A stretch of 64,000 bases of DNA from Bradyrhizobium sp. AZCC 2176 (GCF_036924645.1 NZ_JAZHRX010000001.1:1550001-1614000), one strand, 5' to 3'. Positions 35,285 to 44,400 are shown, counted from the first letter of the stretch. Made by a program: numbers and translations. Notes: generated from the sequence alone by a model not told the origin.

Positions 35285-36592
35285 TCATCGAGTTGCGGTC
35301 GTATCGCGGCGGCGCAAGGGTGCTGGTTCCCGCGCGTCGGTAAAGCCAAACCAGACAAGCGGCACGGCGATGCCGCAGAGAATGGCCATCACGACGAAGG
35401 CCCCGCCACCATAGCTGGCATAGAAAAAACCTGAAAACAGCGTCAGGGCCGCGGTCACCGCGCCTGCCCCAAAGGCGTAAAGCGCCTGTGCCGTCGCAGC
35501 CAGGTGAGTGGGAACGAGCGCGGCCATCATGCGCATGCAGGCGAGATGGAGCAGCGCGAAGGTCAATCCGTGCAGCGGCTGCAGAAGCGCGAGCACCGTG
35601 ACCGAATTCGTTACGCCGGCGATCGACCAACGCAAGATTCCGGCCGCGGCGGCGAGCGCAGCCGCATTACGCGCCCCGAACCGCCTGAGCAACGCCGGAC
35701 CGGCCAGAAAGAACACGATGACTTCTGCGGCAACCGCTTCCGACCACAACAAGCTGATGACGGACGTGTCTATTCCAGCATTGCTCCACCGGATCACGGC
35801 AAATGCATCATGCGTGGCGTGGCTGCCATAGATCAGCGCCGAGACGAGAAGCAGAATTCGAAACCGCGCGATCGCAACAAGCCCGCGAACCGCGCGCGCA
35901 ATCTGCGATGTACCGCCATGCCGCGCCAGTTGATTGGGGACCTTGGGAACCAACGCGGTTGCGCCGGCGGCGGCGATCAGCAGCGCAGCGTTCAGCCAGA
36001 TCACCCGCGTGAGGTCGGTTGGGCTTATGAGCTGCCCGACGAGCAGCGTGCCGCAAACGAAAGCCGCGGACGCCGAACCGCGAATCCAGCCGTATTCAAA
36101 CGGCCTCCCCGCCCTCTGTGGCCTGGCTGCGTTGACCGACAACGCGTCGGCGATCGATGTCGTCGGCGCCAGCGCTGCTGCTTGAACCAACGCCACCAGA
36201 AGCAACAGCCAGAAGCCATCGGCCCACAGCAATGCAACGGCTGTTGCGGCCGCTAAGCCAATGCAGGATGCGAGCACAAGGCGCAACGATTGCACGACAT
36301 CGGCGAAGATTCCGACAAGGGGACCGGCGACAAGCCGCATCAACAATGCAGCCGCCAGGATGATGCCGATCTGCTCAGGCGCCAGCGCTCTGGTCTCGAA
36401 AAATTTCGGCCAGAACGGCGAGGCCACGCCAAACGCACCATACAGCGCCGCGTAAAGAGCGATGTAGGCAATCGGCCCACGAGAACCTGTTCCGTTCCGA
36501 TTACATCGGAACGGGTCTCTCGATTCTTGATTTAACGCGTTTTCTTTACGCGAACCGGCTTCCACTTCGCTTGAAAACGCTCTCACGCGCAT
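35285..36592 (-). CDS. MFS transporter (MFS_1-like)
   Basis: About 435 residues with 12 hydrophobic segments. The first helix contains Y-I-A-L-Y-A-A-L-Y-G-A-F-G and the loop after helix 2 F-E-T-R-A-L-A-P-E-Q-I-G-I-I-L, a layout of the phenylpropionate-transporter-like MFS group. The first ~35 residues (R-A-F-S-S-E-V-E-A-G-S-R-K-E-N...) are encoded by an interspersed palindromic repeat (36481-36590). The native start is unclear because no ATG lies between the repeat and helix 1. The substrate is unknown. Confidence 0.8.
   Translation of the reverse strand: MRVRAFSSEVEAGSRKENALNQESRDPFRCNRNGTGSRGPIAYIALYAALYGAFGVASPFWPKFFETRALAPEQIGIILAAALLMRLVAGPLVGIFADVVQSLRLVLASCIGLAAATAVALLWADGFWLLLLVALVQAAALAPTTSIADALSVNAARPQRAGRPFEYGWIRGSASAAFVCGTLLVGQLISPTDLTRVIWLNAALLIAAAGATALVPKVPNQLARHGGTSQIARAVRGLVAIARFRILLLVSALIYGSHATHDAFAVIRWSNAGIDTSVISLLWSEAVAAEVIVFFLAGPALLRRFGARNAAALAAAAGILRWSIAGVTNSVTVLALLQPLHGLTFALLHLACMRMMAALVPTHLAATAQALYAFGAGAVTAALTLFSGFFYASYGGGAFVVMAILCGIAVPLVWFGFTDAREPAPLRRRDTTATR
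36481..36590. repeat. interspersed palindromic repeat element (copy A)
   Basis: Contains the stem CGTTCCGAT-TAC-ATCGGAACG and, to its right, GCGAACCGGCTTCCACTTCGC, which in reverse matches the core of copies B and C (GTGGATACCGGCTTTCC...). It overlaps the start of the MFS gene. Confidence 0.6.
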
Positions 36593-36713
36593 TGCCAAGT
36601 TCCCTCGGTAGAATTACGGGCACGAAAGCCATCGCTCTGCCGCAGTTCATCCGCGAAATGTCCACATCCAACTTCTATCCGGCCGGCCATCACCCACCAT
36701 GGATGGAAAGTTG

Positions 36714-37748
36714 ATGCGATATCTTTTCGCCGCTGTGATTGCTGCGTTTGCAGTCGCCGCGGATTTTGAAAGTTCCAATATCAAGTCAGTATGGACGGAA
36801 CCATCTTTCGTCGTCGCCGAAGCGGAACCCGCCGCACCATCGAACTCCCAAGCCGGAACTGTGACTGCGTCGGCTGAATCTTCGCAAGGAGAGAAGCCAA
36901 CAAGTGTTGCCGCGTCATCCGAGACGATGATGGCGGCCGATGCCGCAGTTCATGCCGCTGCGTCGATCAACGAGGAACCCGCGCCATCGAATGTGATCTG
37001 CGAAGCGGTCAGGACTGCCGCTGAGGAAAACGAGATCCCGATCGGATTTCTCGTGCGCTTGCTGTGGCAGGAAAGCAGGTTTCGTTCCGAAGAAGTCAGT
37101 CATGCAGGCGCGCAGGGCATTGCGCAATTCATGCCGCAAACGGCGGTCGAAATGGGCTTGAAAAACCCGTTCGATCCGCTGCAGGCGATTCCTGCATCGG
37201 CAAAATTTCTTCGCAAGCTTTACAATCAGTTCGGAAATCTTGGGCTTGCGGCGGCCGCCTACAATGCGGGCGGCGGCAGGATCGAGAGGTGGCTTTCGCG
37301 ACGCGGCGCGCTCCCGAAGGAAACGCGCGCTTACGTCAAGATCATCACCGGCCACAAGGCCGAAGCCTGGACCGACGAAGAGAGCACCGTCCACATGCCG
37401 ACCGATCTGCCGCAGAAGGCGCCATGCGAGGGCGTCGGCGGCCTGTCACGACAGGACCAGATCGCGGCTGTGAATGTCGACCTGACGCCTTCCGCCAGCG
37501 CGCTGTTGCGCAAGGCAGAGGCTGACGAGGCCGAGGAGAAGAGGAACGCGGCTGCGAGGAAGCTGCGCGTTGCCGCTAGTTCGGCGGCCGGACGTGGCGG
37601 CGTGGCATCCCGAAAGACAAATGCCCGCGCGGTCCTGCTGGCGGCCAAGGCATCGGCGCGCAAGCCGGGAAAACAAGCCGTGCGTCTCGCGTCGGCTTCT
37701 TCTACCGCTGGCCGCACGAAGTCATCGAGGGCCGCGCGGGAATTGTAG
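36714..37748 (+). CDS. lytic transglycosylase (SLT domain)
   Basis: 344 residues. N-terminal export signal (M-R-Y-L-F-A-A-V-I-A-A-F-A-V-A-A). SLT domain at about 95-210: W-Q-E-S-R-F with catalytic E120, A-G-A-Q-G-I-A-Q-F-M-P and A-A-A-Y-N-A-G-G-G-R-I. It would cleave peptidoglycan to anhydromuramic products in the periplasm. The Lys/Arg/Ala-rich C-terminus (about 255-344) is low-complexity. ATG at 36714 is preferred (GGAAAG upstream); 36699 is in frame too. Confidence 0.88.
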   Translation: MRYLFAAVIAAFAVAADFESSNIKSVWTEPSFVVAEAEPAAPSNSQAGTVTASAESSQGEKPTSVAASSETMMAADAAVHAAASINEEPAPSNVICEAVRTAAEENEIPIGFLVRLLWQESRFRSEEVSHAGAQGIAQFMPQTAVEMGLKNPFDPLQAIPASAKFLRKLYNQFGNLGLAAAAYNAGGGRIERWLSRRGALPKETRAYVKIITGHKAEAWTDEESTVHMPTDLPQKAPCEGVGGLSRQDQIAAVNVDLTPSASALLRKAEADEAEEKRNAAARKLRVAASSAAGRGGVASRKTNARAVLLAAKASARKPGKQAVRLASASSTAGRTKSSRAAREL

Positions 37749-37773
37749 CTATCGATCTATCGCCAAATGAAAA

Positions 37774-37804
37774 GAAGCCCGCGTCGCCCGCGGGCTTCTT
37801 TTTG
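37774..37804. terminator. bidirectional Rho-independent terminator
   Basis: GAAGCCCGC and GCGGGCTTC form a 9-bp stem with a short loop, followed by T5; an A-rich stretch on the other side serves the leftward gene. It lies between the convergent transglycosylase and binding-protein genes. Confidence 0.85.
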
Positions 37805-37867
37805 TGGACTTGCGGTGACGGTGCACGCGATCGACACGTGACGCCCGCCACATCCGAAGGCCTGATC

Positions 37868-39658
37868 TCACGCGTCCCGGTACCAGCTCGCGAGCTGCCA
37901 CAGATCGTTGTCCCAGCCCGAGATATGCGCGGTCAGCTTGGCGCCGAGCGCAGCGACCCGGGTGCGGGAGATGATGGGCTGGATGTAATTGTCTGTTACG
38001 ACGAGGTCGTTGAGCTTGATGAACAAAGCCGCGCGCTTCACCGCGTCGAGCTCCCGTTCGACCTGCTTGTAGATCTCGTCGTATTCCTTGCTTTGCCAGC
38101 GCGAGACATTGCGCCCCTGCCACTTGTTTTCCTTATTCGCCACCTGCCACGACACATACTGGTTCATGAAGAACTGCGGATCGGCCTGCGGCATGGTGGT
38201 GTTGTACATCTGCGCGTCGCAATAGAAATGCGTGTAGGTGTCGGGATTGGCAGTATCGGAGGAGAAGAACACCGATCCCACCACCGACTTCAGTTCGACG
38301 TCGATGCCCGCTTTCTGGCACGCCTGCTTGAAGATGGCCTGGGTCTTCTGCCTGGGCGCATTGATCGAGGTCTGGAACACGAACTTCAGCGGCTTGCCGT
38401 CCTTGGCGCGAATGCCGTCGCCGCCCTTTTTCCAGCCGGCGGCCTCGAGGATCTGGTTGGCCTTCTCGATGTTGAATTCGAACTTGGTGTTTTTCGATCG
38501 GAAGCGCTCCGGATTGTTGAGGAAGTTGGCGGTGGCCAGGGCCGTTCTGCCATAGATGAATTTCTCGATCGAGGCGCGATCGATCAGGAGATTGATGGCC
38601 TGGCGCACGGCCGGATCGCTGAACAGCGGATGTTTGGTCTTGATGCTGGCGCGCTCGCCGTCGACTTCGACCGCAGGATCGGTCGAGTTGAGCGACATGA
38701 ATTCGACATTGCCTGACGGCGTGATGCTCACCTTGCCCTTGCCGACGGCTTCCAGCTTCTGCAGGATCTCGTCTTCGACCAGCATATTCCAGGCATAGTC
38801 ATATTCGCCGGTCTGCAGCACCGCGCGCGCCGCCGACACCGCGTCGCCGCCGCCCTTGACCTCCACCTCATCGAAATGCGGCCGGTTGGCGACGTGGTAG
38901 TTGGGATTGATCTTGCCGCGGAGCATGTCGCCCGGCTTGAAATCCACGAACATATAAGGGCCGGTACCGACCGGCTTCAGATTGTGCGGCGCCTCGCGCG
39001 ACCTGGCGCCGACGTAATCCTTGAACAGGTGTTTCGGGATGATCATGCCGTAGTTGCCGACAAAGGCATCGGCCCAGAACGGCGTCGGCTTGGCAAAAAT
39101 CAGGCGGACGGTGAAGTCGTCGATCTTCTCGACCGTGATGTCCTTGTAGTTGGCGATCGAGACCGCCGCGGTCTCCGGCGTTCTGGCATATTCCCAGTTG
39201 AAGACGACATCATCTGATGTGAACGGCATGCCGTCATGCCATTTGACGCCGCGTTTCAGCTTCCAGATCACCGAGCGACCGTCCTCGGCCAATCCGTCAT
39301 TCTCCTTGCTCGGTATCTCGGCAGCGAGCATCGGAACCAGATTGCCGTCGCCATCCCATCCCGCCAGCGGCTCGTAAAAGAGCCGGCAGCCTTCCTGGTC
39401 CTTGGTGCCGACGGCGAAGTGCGGATTGAGCAGGGTCACGGCCTGCCAATACATCAGTTTCAAGACGCCGCCGCCGCCGGCCTTGGTCGGCTTGTAGGGC
39501 AGTGCGGTCGCAGCCATCGCGACCCCGGACTGGCTCAGCATCATCCCGGCCATCGGCGCCGAAAGGCCTACGGCAATCATTCGCTGGACAAAGGCCCGCC
39601 GCGACAACCGGCCGGTCTTGACGTCTGCAATCAGGTCTCGAAGTTCCCGCTCTTTCAT
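37868..39658 (-). CDS. peptide-type ABC transporter substrate-binding protein (SBP_bac_5)
   Basis: 596 residues. Tat-like signal: L-S-R20-R21-A-F-V-Q-R-M, hydrophobic G-L-S-A-P-M-A-G-M-M, cleavage after A-M-A-A. The mature part has the family 5 hallmarks W-K-L-K-R-G-V-K-W-H-D-G-M-P-F-T-S-D-D-V and V-G-T-G-P-Y. It would deliver peptides or similar solutes to an ABC permease. ATG at 39658 has GGGAG 9 bases upstream; a GTG at 39697 is in frame. No permease or ATPase genes follow in this window, so it is isolated. Confidence 0.9.
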   Translation of the reverse strand: MKERELRDLIADVKTGRLSRRAFVQRMIAVGLSAPMAGMMLSQSGVAMAATALPYKPTKAGGGGVLKLMYWQAVTLLNPHFAVGTKDQEGCRLFYEPLAGWDGDGNLVPMLAAEIPSKENDGLAEDGRSVIWKLKRGVKWHDGMPFTSDDVVFNWEYARTPETAAVSIANYKDITVEKIDDFTVRLIFAKPTPFWADAFVGNYGMIIPKHLFKDYVGARSREAPHNLKPVGTGPYMFVDFKPGDMLRGKINPNYHVANRPHFDEVEVKGGGDAVSAARAVLQTGEYDYAWNMLVEDEILQKLEAVGKGKVSITPSGNVEFMSLNSTDPAVEVDGERASIKTKHPLFSDPAVRQAINLLIDRASIEKFIYGRTALATANFLNNPERFRSKNTKFEFNIEKANQILEAAGWKKGGDGIRAKDGKPLKFVFQTSINAPRQKTQAIFKQACQKAGIDVELKSVVGSVFFSSDTANPDTYTHFYCDAQMYNTTMPQADPQFFMNQYVSWQVANKENKWQGRNVSRWQSKEYDEIYKQVERELDAVKRAALFIKLNDLVVTDNYIQPIISRTRVAALGAKLTAHISGWDNDLWQLASWYRDA

Positions 39659-39850
39659 GGGGCCGGCTCCCTCACTGGTGGTGACTGCCTGGGTCACGCT
39701 CGACGATGGAAATGGATCAGGTCAGCGCGAACCTGTCAAAGCAGGATACGGGCCATCCCGTCACGTCAGGTCGATTTTTCCAAGTCGATTTTTGCCAGAT
39801 CCGACCGAGGCAAGATGACGCGGCGTCAGCCGGCAATGGGGAGCGCCCAT

Positions 39851-39885
39851 AAAAAAGCCCGCGTAGCTCGCGGGCTTTTTGTTTG
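39851..39885. terminator. Rho-independent terminator
   Basis: AAAAAGCCCGCG-TAGCT-CGCGGGCTTTTT. Directly after the repaired stop of the leftward small gene (39900), with T-runs in both directions. Confidence 0.85.
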
Positions 39886-39899
39886 ACCTCCTGGTCTTC

Positions 39900-40227
39900 T
39901 TACCAGCCGCGATAGCCGCCGCCGAAGCTGAAGGTGACACCGGGGCCGCCGCCGTAGTAGCGGGGACCGTAATAGCCGTACCGGCGCGGGGCATAGTAGT
40001 TGTACGCTCCCGTAGTACGGCCGGTAATGATGGTGGCGCCAGTGGTGATGGTGATGGCCATGCCAATGGCGATAGCGGTATTGCGCGCTGATGTCGGTCG
40101 AGGATTGCCGGGATTGCGCCGTATCCGTCGAGGGCTTCGACTTCACCGCGTTGTCGGCAGCGTAGGCGGAGCCTCCCATCACGGCGGCAGCACCAACGGC
40201 AAACACGATAGCTAGCTTCTTCATCAT
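39900..40227 (-). pseudogene. His/Tyr/Gly-rich secreted protein with an apparent frameshift
   Basis: Signal peptide M-M-K-K-L-A-I-V-F-A-V-G-A-A-A-V...A-Y-A-A-D, then a His-rich tract (H-W-H-G-H-H-H-H-H-W-R-H-H-H-Y). After P-Y-Y-G the frame drifts into Leu/Arg-rich sequence, while a one-base shift near 40005 gives N-Y-Y-A-P-R-R-Y-G-Y-Y-G-P...F-S-F-G-G-G-Y-R-G-W-stop, ending just before the terminator. This repaired form (about 105 residues) looks native; a mutation or a sequencing error cannot be told apart. GGAG before the ATG. Confidence 0.7.
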
Positions 40228-40493
40228 CGAACTCCAGTGAACGTGTCGTGGCTAACCGGCCGGCACGCGTGACGTTCCGGCGTGCGACATAAAGCCCGAG
40301 ACTGCTTGCTTAAACGGATGTTCATGTAGATTAACGCGAGAGCGTCTGCGACGAGAGTGCCGACCTATCGACCGTGCAGAGCGGTGATTGCAACGCTATC
40401 GCGCCGGAGCGAGCGAGCGTGACCGCGATGGTGTCCGGCGCCACGCCGCTCACCTGCAGCACGACCGGGCTCGCGTCGAAATCCGCATCGCCA

Positions 40494-41324
40494 TCACGCG
40501 CCGGAATCGCCGGCGTTGGGATAGAACAACTGCTCACCGTTGACCTTGTAGTCGGCGATCGCCTTCTGGCCCTCCGCCGATACCAGCCAGTCGATGAACT
40601 GCTGGCCGAGATCCTTGTTGACGCTCGGATGTTTTTCCGGGTTCACCAGCATGACGCCATACTGGTTGAACAGGCGCTTGTCGCCTGCGACCGCGATTGC
40701 GAGGTCGCCGCGGTTCTTGAACGACAGCCAGCTGCCGCGATCGGCGAGCACATAGGCGTTGGAGGCGGAGGCTGTATTCAGCGCCGCGCCCATGCCCTGC
40801 CCGATCTCCTTGTACCAGGGACCCTTGTCCTTGGCGATGTCGATGCCGGCGACCTTCCAGAGGTTGAGCTCGGCCTGATGGGTGCCGGACTTGTCGCCGC
40901 GTGAGATGAAGTCGGCGCCCTTGGCCTTGATCGCGGTGAGCGCTGCAACGATGTCCTTCGTTCCCTTGAGGCCGGCCGGATCGCTCTTCGGGCCGACCAG
41001 GATGAAGTCGTTGTACATCACGGGGTGGCGCTTGACGCCAAAACTCTCGGCGACGAATTTTTCTTCGGCCGGTTTGGCGTGGACGAACACGACATCGGCA
41101 TCGCCGCGGCGCGCGGTATCGAGCGCCTGTCCGGTGCCCTGCGCCACCACCTTGACGTCGATGCCGGTCTTGGCCTTGAACATCGGAAGTAAGTGGCCGA
41201 ACAGGCCGGAATCCTGCGTCGAGGTGGTGGAGGCCACCACGATCGATTTATCCTGTGCGAAGGCGTGGCCTGCGAATACGAGGGCGGCCGCTGCGATCAC
41301 CAGACGGCGGGTGAGCATCTTCAT
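40494..41324 (-). CDS. tupA: tungstate ABC transporter substrate-binding protein
   Basis: 276 residues. Signal peptide at 1-23. The tungstate-binding motif T33-T-S-T-Q-D-S-G-L and the downstream S141-R-G-D-K-S-G-T-H149 are typical of TupA rather than ModA. It captures tungstate in the periplasm for TupBC. ATG supported by GGAAGGAAG upstream. It is the last gene of tupBCA read leftward, 16 bases after tupC. Confidence 0.92.
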   Translation of the reverse strand: MKMLTRRLVIAAAALVFAGHAFAQDKSIVVASTTSTQDSGLFGHLLPMFKAKTGIDVKVVAQGTGQALDTARRGDADVVFVHAKPAEEKFVAESFGVKRHPVMYNDFILVGPKSDPAGLKGTKDIVAALTAIKAKGADFISRGDKSGTHQAELNLWKVAGIDIAKDKGPWYKEIGQGMGAALNTASASNAYVLADRGSWLSFKNRGDLAIAVAGDKRLFNQYGVMLVNPEKHPSVNKDLGQQFIDWLVSAEGQKAIADYKVNGEQLFYPNAGDSGA

Positions 41325-41340
41325 GGGTATCTTCCTTCCA

Positions 41341-42069
41341 TCAAACCAGTAGCTCGCCTGCGAGGAACGTTTTGGCCTCGGCGGTTTGCGGCCTATCGAA
41401 GAACGGCGCGCCGGCGCCGGTCTCCACGATGCGGCCGCGGTGAAGCATGACGATGTCGCCGGCGAGCCTGCGCGCCTCGCCGAGATCATGGGTCGCCATC
41501 ACGACCTTGATGTTACGTTCGCTCACAGTGCGGATGATGTCCTCCACCGCCTTGGTGGCTACCGGATCGAGGCTGGCGGTCGGCTCATCGAGAAACAGCA
41601 CGGCGGGATCGCGCGCGAGCGCCCGCGCCAGCGCCAGCCGCTGCTGCTCGCCGCCGGATAGCCTTCGCGCGGCGCGGTCGGCCAGGTGTCCGAGGCCGAC
41701 CAGTTCGAGCAGTTCACTGACGCGGCGCGCATGCTCCGCGCGCGGCACACCGGCGGCGCGCAGCGCAAAGCGGATGTTGGCGGCGGCGCTGCGCCGGAGC
41801 ATCGCCGGGCGCTGAAACACGATCGCGCGCTTGAGCGGCGGGACATGTTCCAGGCCGCCCCAGGTGATGCGGCCGCGCGAAGGCGCGAGTAGCCCCATCG
41901 CGACGCGCAGCAGCGTGGATTTGCCCGAGCCGTTGGGACCGATCAGCATGGTGGGTGGGCCCGGCAGCAGCGTCAGCGCGATATCGTCGAGGATGGTAAC
42001 GGGACCTGCCGCAACCGTGACGCCATCGAATTCAATCGGCAGTTCGCTCGAAGGTGCGCGCATGGTCAT
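41341..42069 (-). CDS. tupC: tungstate ABC transporter ATP-binding protein
   Basis: 242 residues. Walker A G44-P-N-G-S-G-K-S-T52, signature L137-S-G-G-E, Walker B L-F-L-D161-E162-P, and an H-loop in M-A-T-H-D. The start ATG overlaps the TupB stop (ATGA, 42066-42069), so translation is coupled. Longer upstream frame belongs to the tupB shadow and is excluded. Confidence 0.93.
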   Translation of the reverse strand: MTMRAPSSELPIEFDGVTVAAGPVTILDDIALTLLPGPPTMLIGPNGSGKSTLLRVAMGLLAPSRGRITWGGLEHVPPLKRAIVFQRPAMLRRSAAANIRFALRAAGVPRAEHARRVSELLELVGLGHLADRAARRLSGGEQQRLALARALARDPAVLFLDEPTASLDPVATKAVEDIIRTVSERNIKVVMATHDLGEARRLAGDIVMLHRGRIVETGAGAPFFDRPQTAEAKTFLAGELLV

Positions 42070-42758
42070 CCCGCCAGTCGTTCGCCGGCGCGGCGGGCAG
42101 TCCAGGCCAGCGCGTTGACGGCGATCACGATCGCGATCAGCACGAGGCCGAGGCCGACCGCGAGCGGCAGGTCGCCCTTGGACGTTTCCAGCGCAATCGC
42201 CGTCGTCATGGTGCGGGTAAAGCCTTCGATATTGCCGCCGACGATGATGATGGCGCCGACTTCCGCCGCCGCACGGCCGAAGCCGGCGAGCAGCGCGGTG
42301 ACCAGGCTGAAGCGCGCGTCCCAGATCAGTGCCGTGACGCGGCCCACGGGACCGAGATTCATCGCGGTGAGTTCGTCGCGGTATTCGATCCAGAGATCCT
42401 CGATGGTCTGCCGCGTCAGCGCGGCGATGATCGGCGTGACCAGCACGGTCTGCGCGATGATCATCGCGCCCGCCGTGAACAGCAGGCCGAACGCGCCGAG
42501 CGGCCCGGAGCGCGACAGCGCCAGATAGACCGCGAGACCGACGACGACCGGCGGCAGGCCCATCAAGGCGTTGAGCAGGACGATGACGCCCTGGCGCCCG
42601 GGAAATCGCGTCAGCGCGATCCAGGCGCCCAGGGGAATGCCGATCAGCGCGGCCAGTACCACCGCGGACAGGCTCACGTAGAGCGACAGCCGCACGATGG
42701 CAAACAGCGCGGGATCGCCGCTGAGCACGAGTTGAATAGCAGAAACATCGTTGGGCAT
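42066..42758 (-). CDS. tupB: tungstate ABC transporter permease
   Basis: 230 residues with five to six membrane segments and the BPD-type loop E-Y-R-D-E-L-T-A-M-N-L-G followed by A-A-E-V-G-A. ATG at 42758 has GGAG 6 bases upstream. First gene of the operon; 88 bases separate it from the divergent regulator. Confidence 0.92.
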   Translation of the reverse strand: MPNDVSAIQLVLSGDPALFAIVRLSLYVSLSAVVLAALIGIPLGAWIALTRFPGRQGVIVLLNALMGLPPVVVGLAVYLALSRSGPLGAFGLLFTAGAMIIAQTVLVTPIIAALTRQTIEDLWIEYRDELTAMNLGPVGRVTALIWDARFSLVTALLAGFGRAAAEVGAIIIVGGNIEGFTRTMTTAIALETSKGDLPLAVGLGLVLIAIVIAVNALAWTARRAGERLAG

Positions 42759-42819
42759 GGAAACTCCGTTCGGCGGGCATCTTGCGCAGATGGTACTGAT
42801 ATGGTCAATTTTCGTATCA

Positions 42820-42841
42820 CCTGCATTCATATGCATACAGG
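42820..42841. promoter_or_regulatory. imperfect palindrome in the tup intergenic region
   Basis: CCTGCATTCATATGCATACAGG is symmetric at 18 of 22 positions. It overlaps the region just before the regulator start and the tupB promoter side, so it could be the operator for both directions. Confidence 0.45.
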
Positions 42842-42846
42842 TTCCT

Positions 42847-43734
42847 ATGCCGGAATTGTTCACCACGGACGAAGCGGCCGAGTATTTGCGGCTCTCCGAG
42901 CGCAAGCTCTACGAGCTGGTGGCGAACCGCGCCGTGCCCTGCAGCAAGGTGACCGGGCGCTGGCTATTTCCGCGCACCGCGCTGGACCGCTGGGTGTCCG
43001 CCGGCCTGCTCGCGCCCGCCGCGCTGGCGCAGGTCGCAGCACCCCCGATCATCGGCGGCAGCCACGATCCGCTGCTGGAATGGGCGCTGCGCGAAAGCAA
43101 TTCCGGCCTCGCCAGCCTGCCCGAAGGCAGCGAGGAAGGCCTGCGGCGGCTGACGCGTGGTGAGGTGATGGTCGCGGCGATCCATCTGCATCGCCTGGAT
43201 GGCGACGACGAAACGGCCAATCTCGACGCGGTCGCCGATGCGGCGGGATTGCACGACGCCGTGGTGCTGAGTTTTGCACGGCGCGAACAGGGCATTCTCG
43301 TTGCGCCGGGCAATCCGCTGGACTTGAGCGACATGGCCTCGATCGCGACAACGCGCGTGCGCATGGCGCAGCGCCCCGCCGGCGCCGGCGCGCAATTGCT
43401 GTTGCTCGCGCTATTGGCGCGCGCCGGCATCAGCCTCGACGATTTGAAACTGGCAAAACCCGCCTTTCCGACCGGCCCCGACATCGCCCAGGCGATCCGG
43501 GCCGGTCGCATCGATTGCGGCATCGCCACGCGATCGGTCGCGCGTTCGGCCGGGCTCGATTTCCTGCCGCTCGCCTGGGAGCGCTTTGATCTGGTGCTGC
43601 GGCAGCGCGACTACTTCATGAAGGGACCGCAGGCACTGTTCGACTTCATGCGCCAGCCGAGCTTCCGCGATCGCGCCGCCGAGCTCGGCGGCTACGATGT
43701 CAGCGACACAGGCGCGGTGCGGCTGGTGAATTAG
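42847..43734 (+). CDS. HTH-plus-binding-protein fusion regulator (tungstate/molybdate)
   Basis: 295 residues. Residues 1-55 are an excisionase-type HTH (T-T-D-E-A-A-E-Y-L-R-L-S-E-R-K-L-Y-E-L-V...G-R-W-L-F-P-R). Residues 80-290 are a PBP-like domain (S-H-D-P-L-L-E-W-A-L-R, R-P-A-G-A-G-A-Q-L). One-component regulators of this build sit beside oxyanion transporters and sense the ligand directly. Divergent from tupBCA. A piece of its 3' end is duplicated at 44285-44397. Confidence 0.88.
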   Translation: MPELFTTDEAAEYLRLSERKLYELVANRAVPCSKVTGRWLFPRTALDRWVSAGLLAPAALAQVAAPPIIGGSHDPLLEWALRESNSGLASLPEGSEEGLRRLTRGEVMVAAIHLHRLDGDDETANLDAVADAAGLHDAVVLSFARREQGILVAPGNPLDLSDMASIATTRVRMAQRPAGAGAQLLLLALLARAGISLDDLKLAKPAFPTGPDIAQAIRAGRIDCGIATRSVARSAGLDFLPLAWERFDLVLRQRDYFMKGPQALFDFMRQPSFRDRAAELGGYDVSDTGAVRLVN

Positions 43735-43891
43735 GGCGTGGCATTCTTAGTGCGCATATGACAGTCGAAGTTTAACCGGGGTAGACCGGAAACTCGAGCC
43801 TGACCATGGATCGCCACCGCCACGCCACCAAATCGCCTAACGACTCAACGACGACTATTGCAGCGGGCCGGGGGCACGAAGGGAGAAGCTG

Positions 43892-44284
43892 ATGGATACC
43901 CCAACGTCTGCCGCACCCGACGAGAAAACGCCTCCGCCGGAGGAGACGCTGGCGACACAACCCGGCAAAGAGAAATCGAATCCCGCTGGTCCGTTGGAGA
44001 TCAGCACCGAGCGATTCAACTCGTCCGTCGCCCGGTTGACCTCAAATTCGATAGACGAACTTCACAAGCTGGCTTCCGAACTCCAGAAAATGCAGGAATT
44101 CCTGAAGTCCGAGGTCGACAGCGTGCAGCGCCAGATCGAAAGCGCGGTGGCCGGAATTAATATCATCGTCGAAACGATTGGTCCGTGGAAAAGCTTCGCG
44201 GGCTCACAAGCCCATCCATCAGGCACTCGCAACGTGCGCGCGGGGGGACCGGCCGCCAACATCGAGCAACGCATTCGCGGATAG
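43892..44284 (+). CDS. 130-residue hypothetical coiled-coil protein
   Basis: Pro/Glu/Thr-rich N-terminus, then a helical region L-T-S-N-S-I-D-E-L-H-K-L-A-S-E-L-Q-K-M-Q-E-F-L-K-S-E-V (50-75) predicted as coiled coil, then a Gly-rich tail. GGGAG 8 bases before the ATG. The family is not recognised. Confidence 0.6.
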   Translation: MDTPTSAAPDEKTPPPEETLATQPGKEKSNPAGPLEISTERFNSSVARLTSNSIDELHKLASELQKMQEFLKSEVDSVQRQIESAVAGINIIVETIGPWKSFAGSQAHPSGTRNVRAGGPAANIEQRIRG

Positions 44285-44397
44285 CAAGGCGCCGCAGTCA
44301 CTGTTCGGCTTCATGCGCCAGGCAGGTTTCCGCGATCGCGCCGCCGAGCTTGGTGACTATGAAGTCAGCAACACTTGCGGTGCGACTCGTAAACTGA
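44285..44397 (+). pseudogene. duplicated 3' tail of the tup regulator
   Basis: DNA here closely matches 43622-43734: CTTCATGCGCCAG, then TTCCGCGATCGCGCCGCC (18 identical bases), and a common end giving A-V-R-L-V-N-stop in a shifted frame. It is the end of a second, lost copy of the regulator gene. Confidence 0.75.
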
Positions 44398-44400
44398 GGA

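Noticed and set aside
42870..43529. Minus-strand frames opposite the tup regulator
   Set aside because: Typical GC-rich antisense frames with no family signature.
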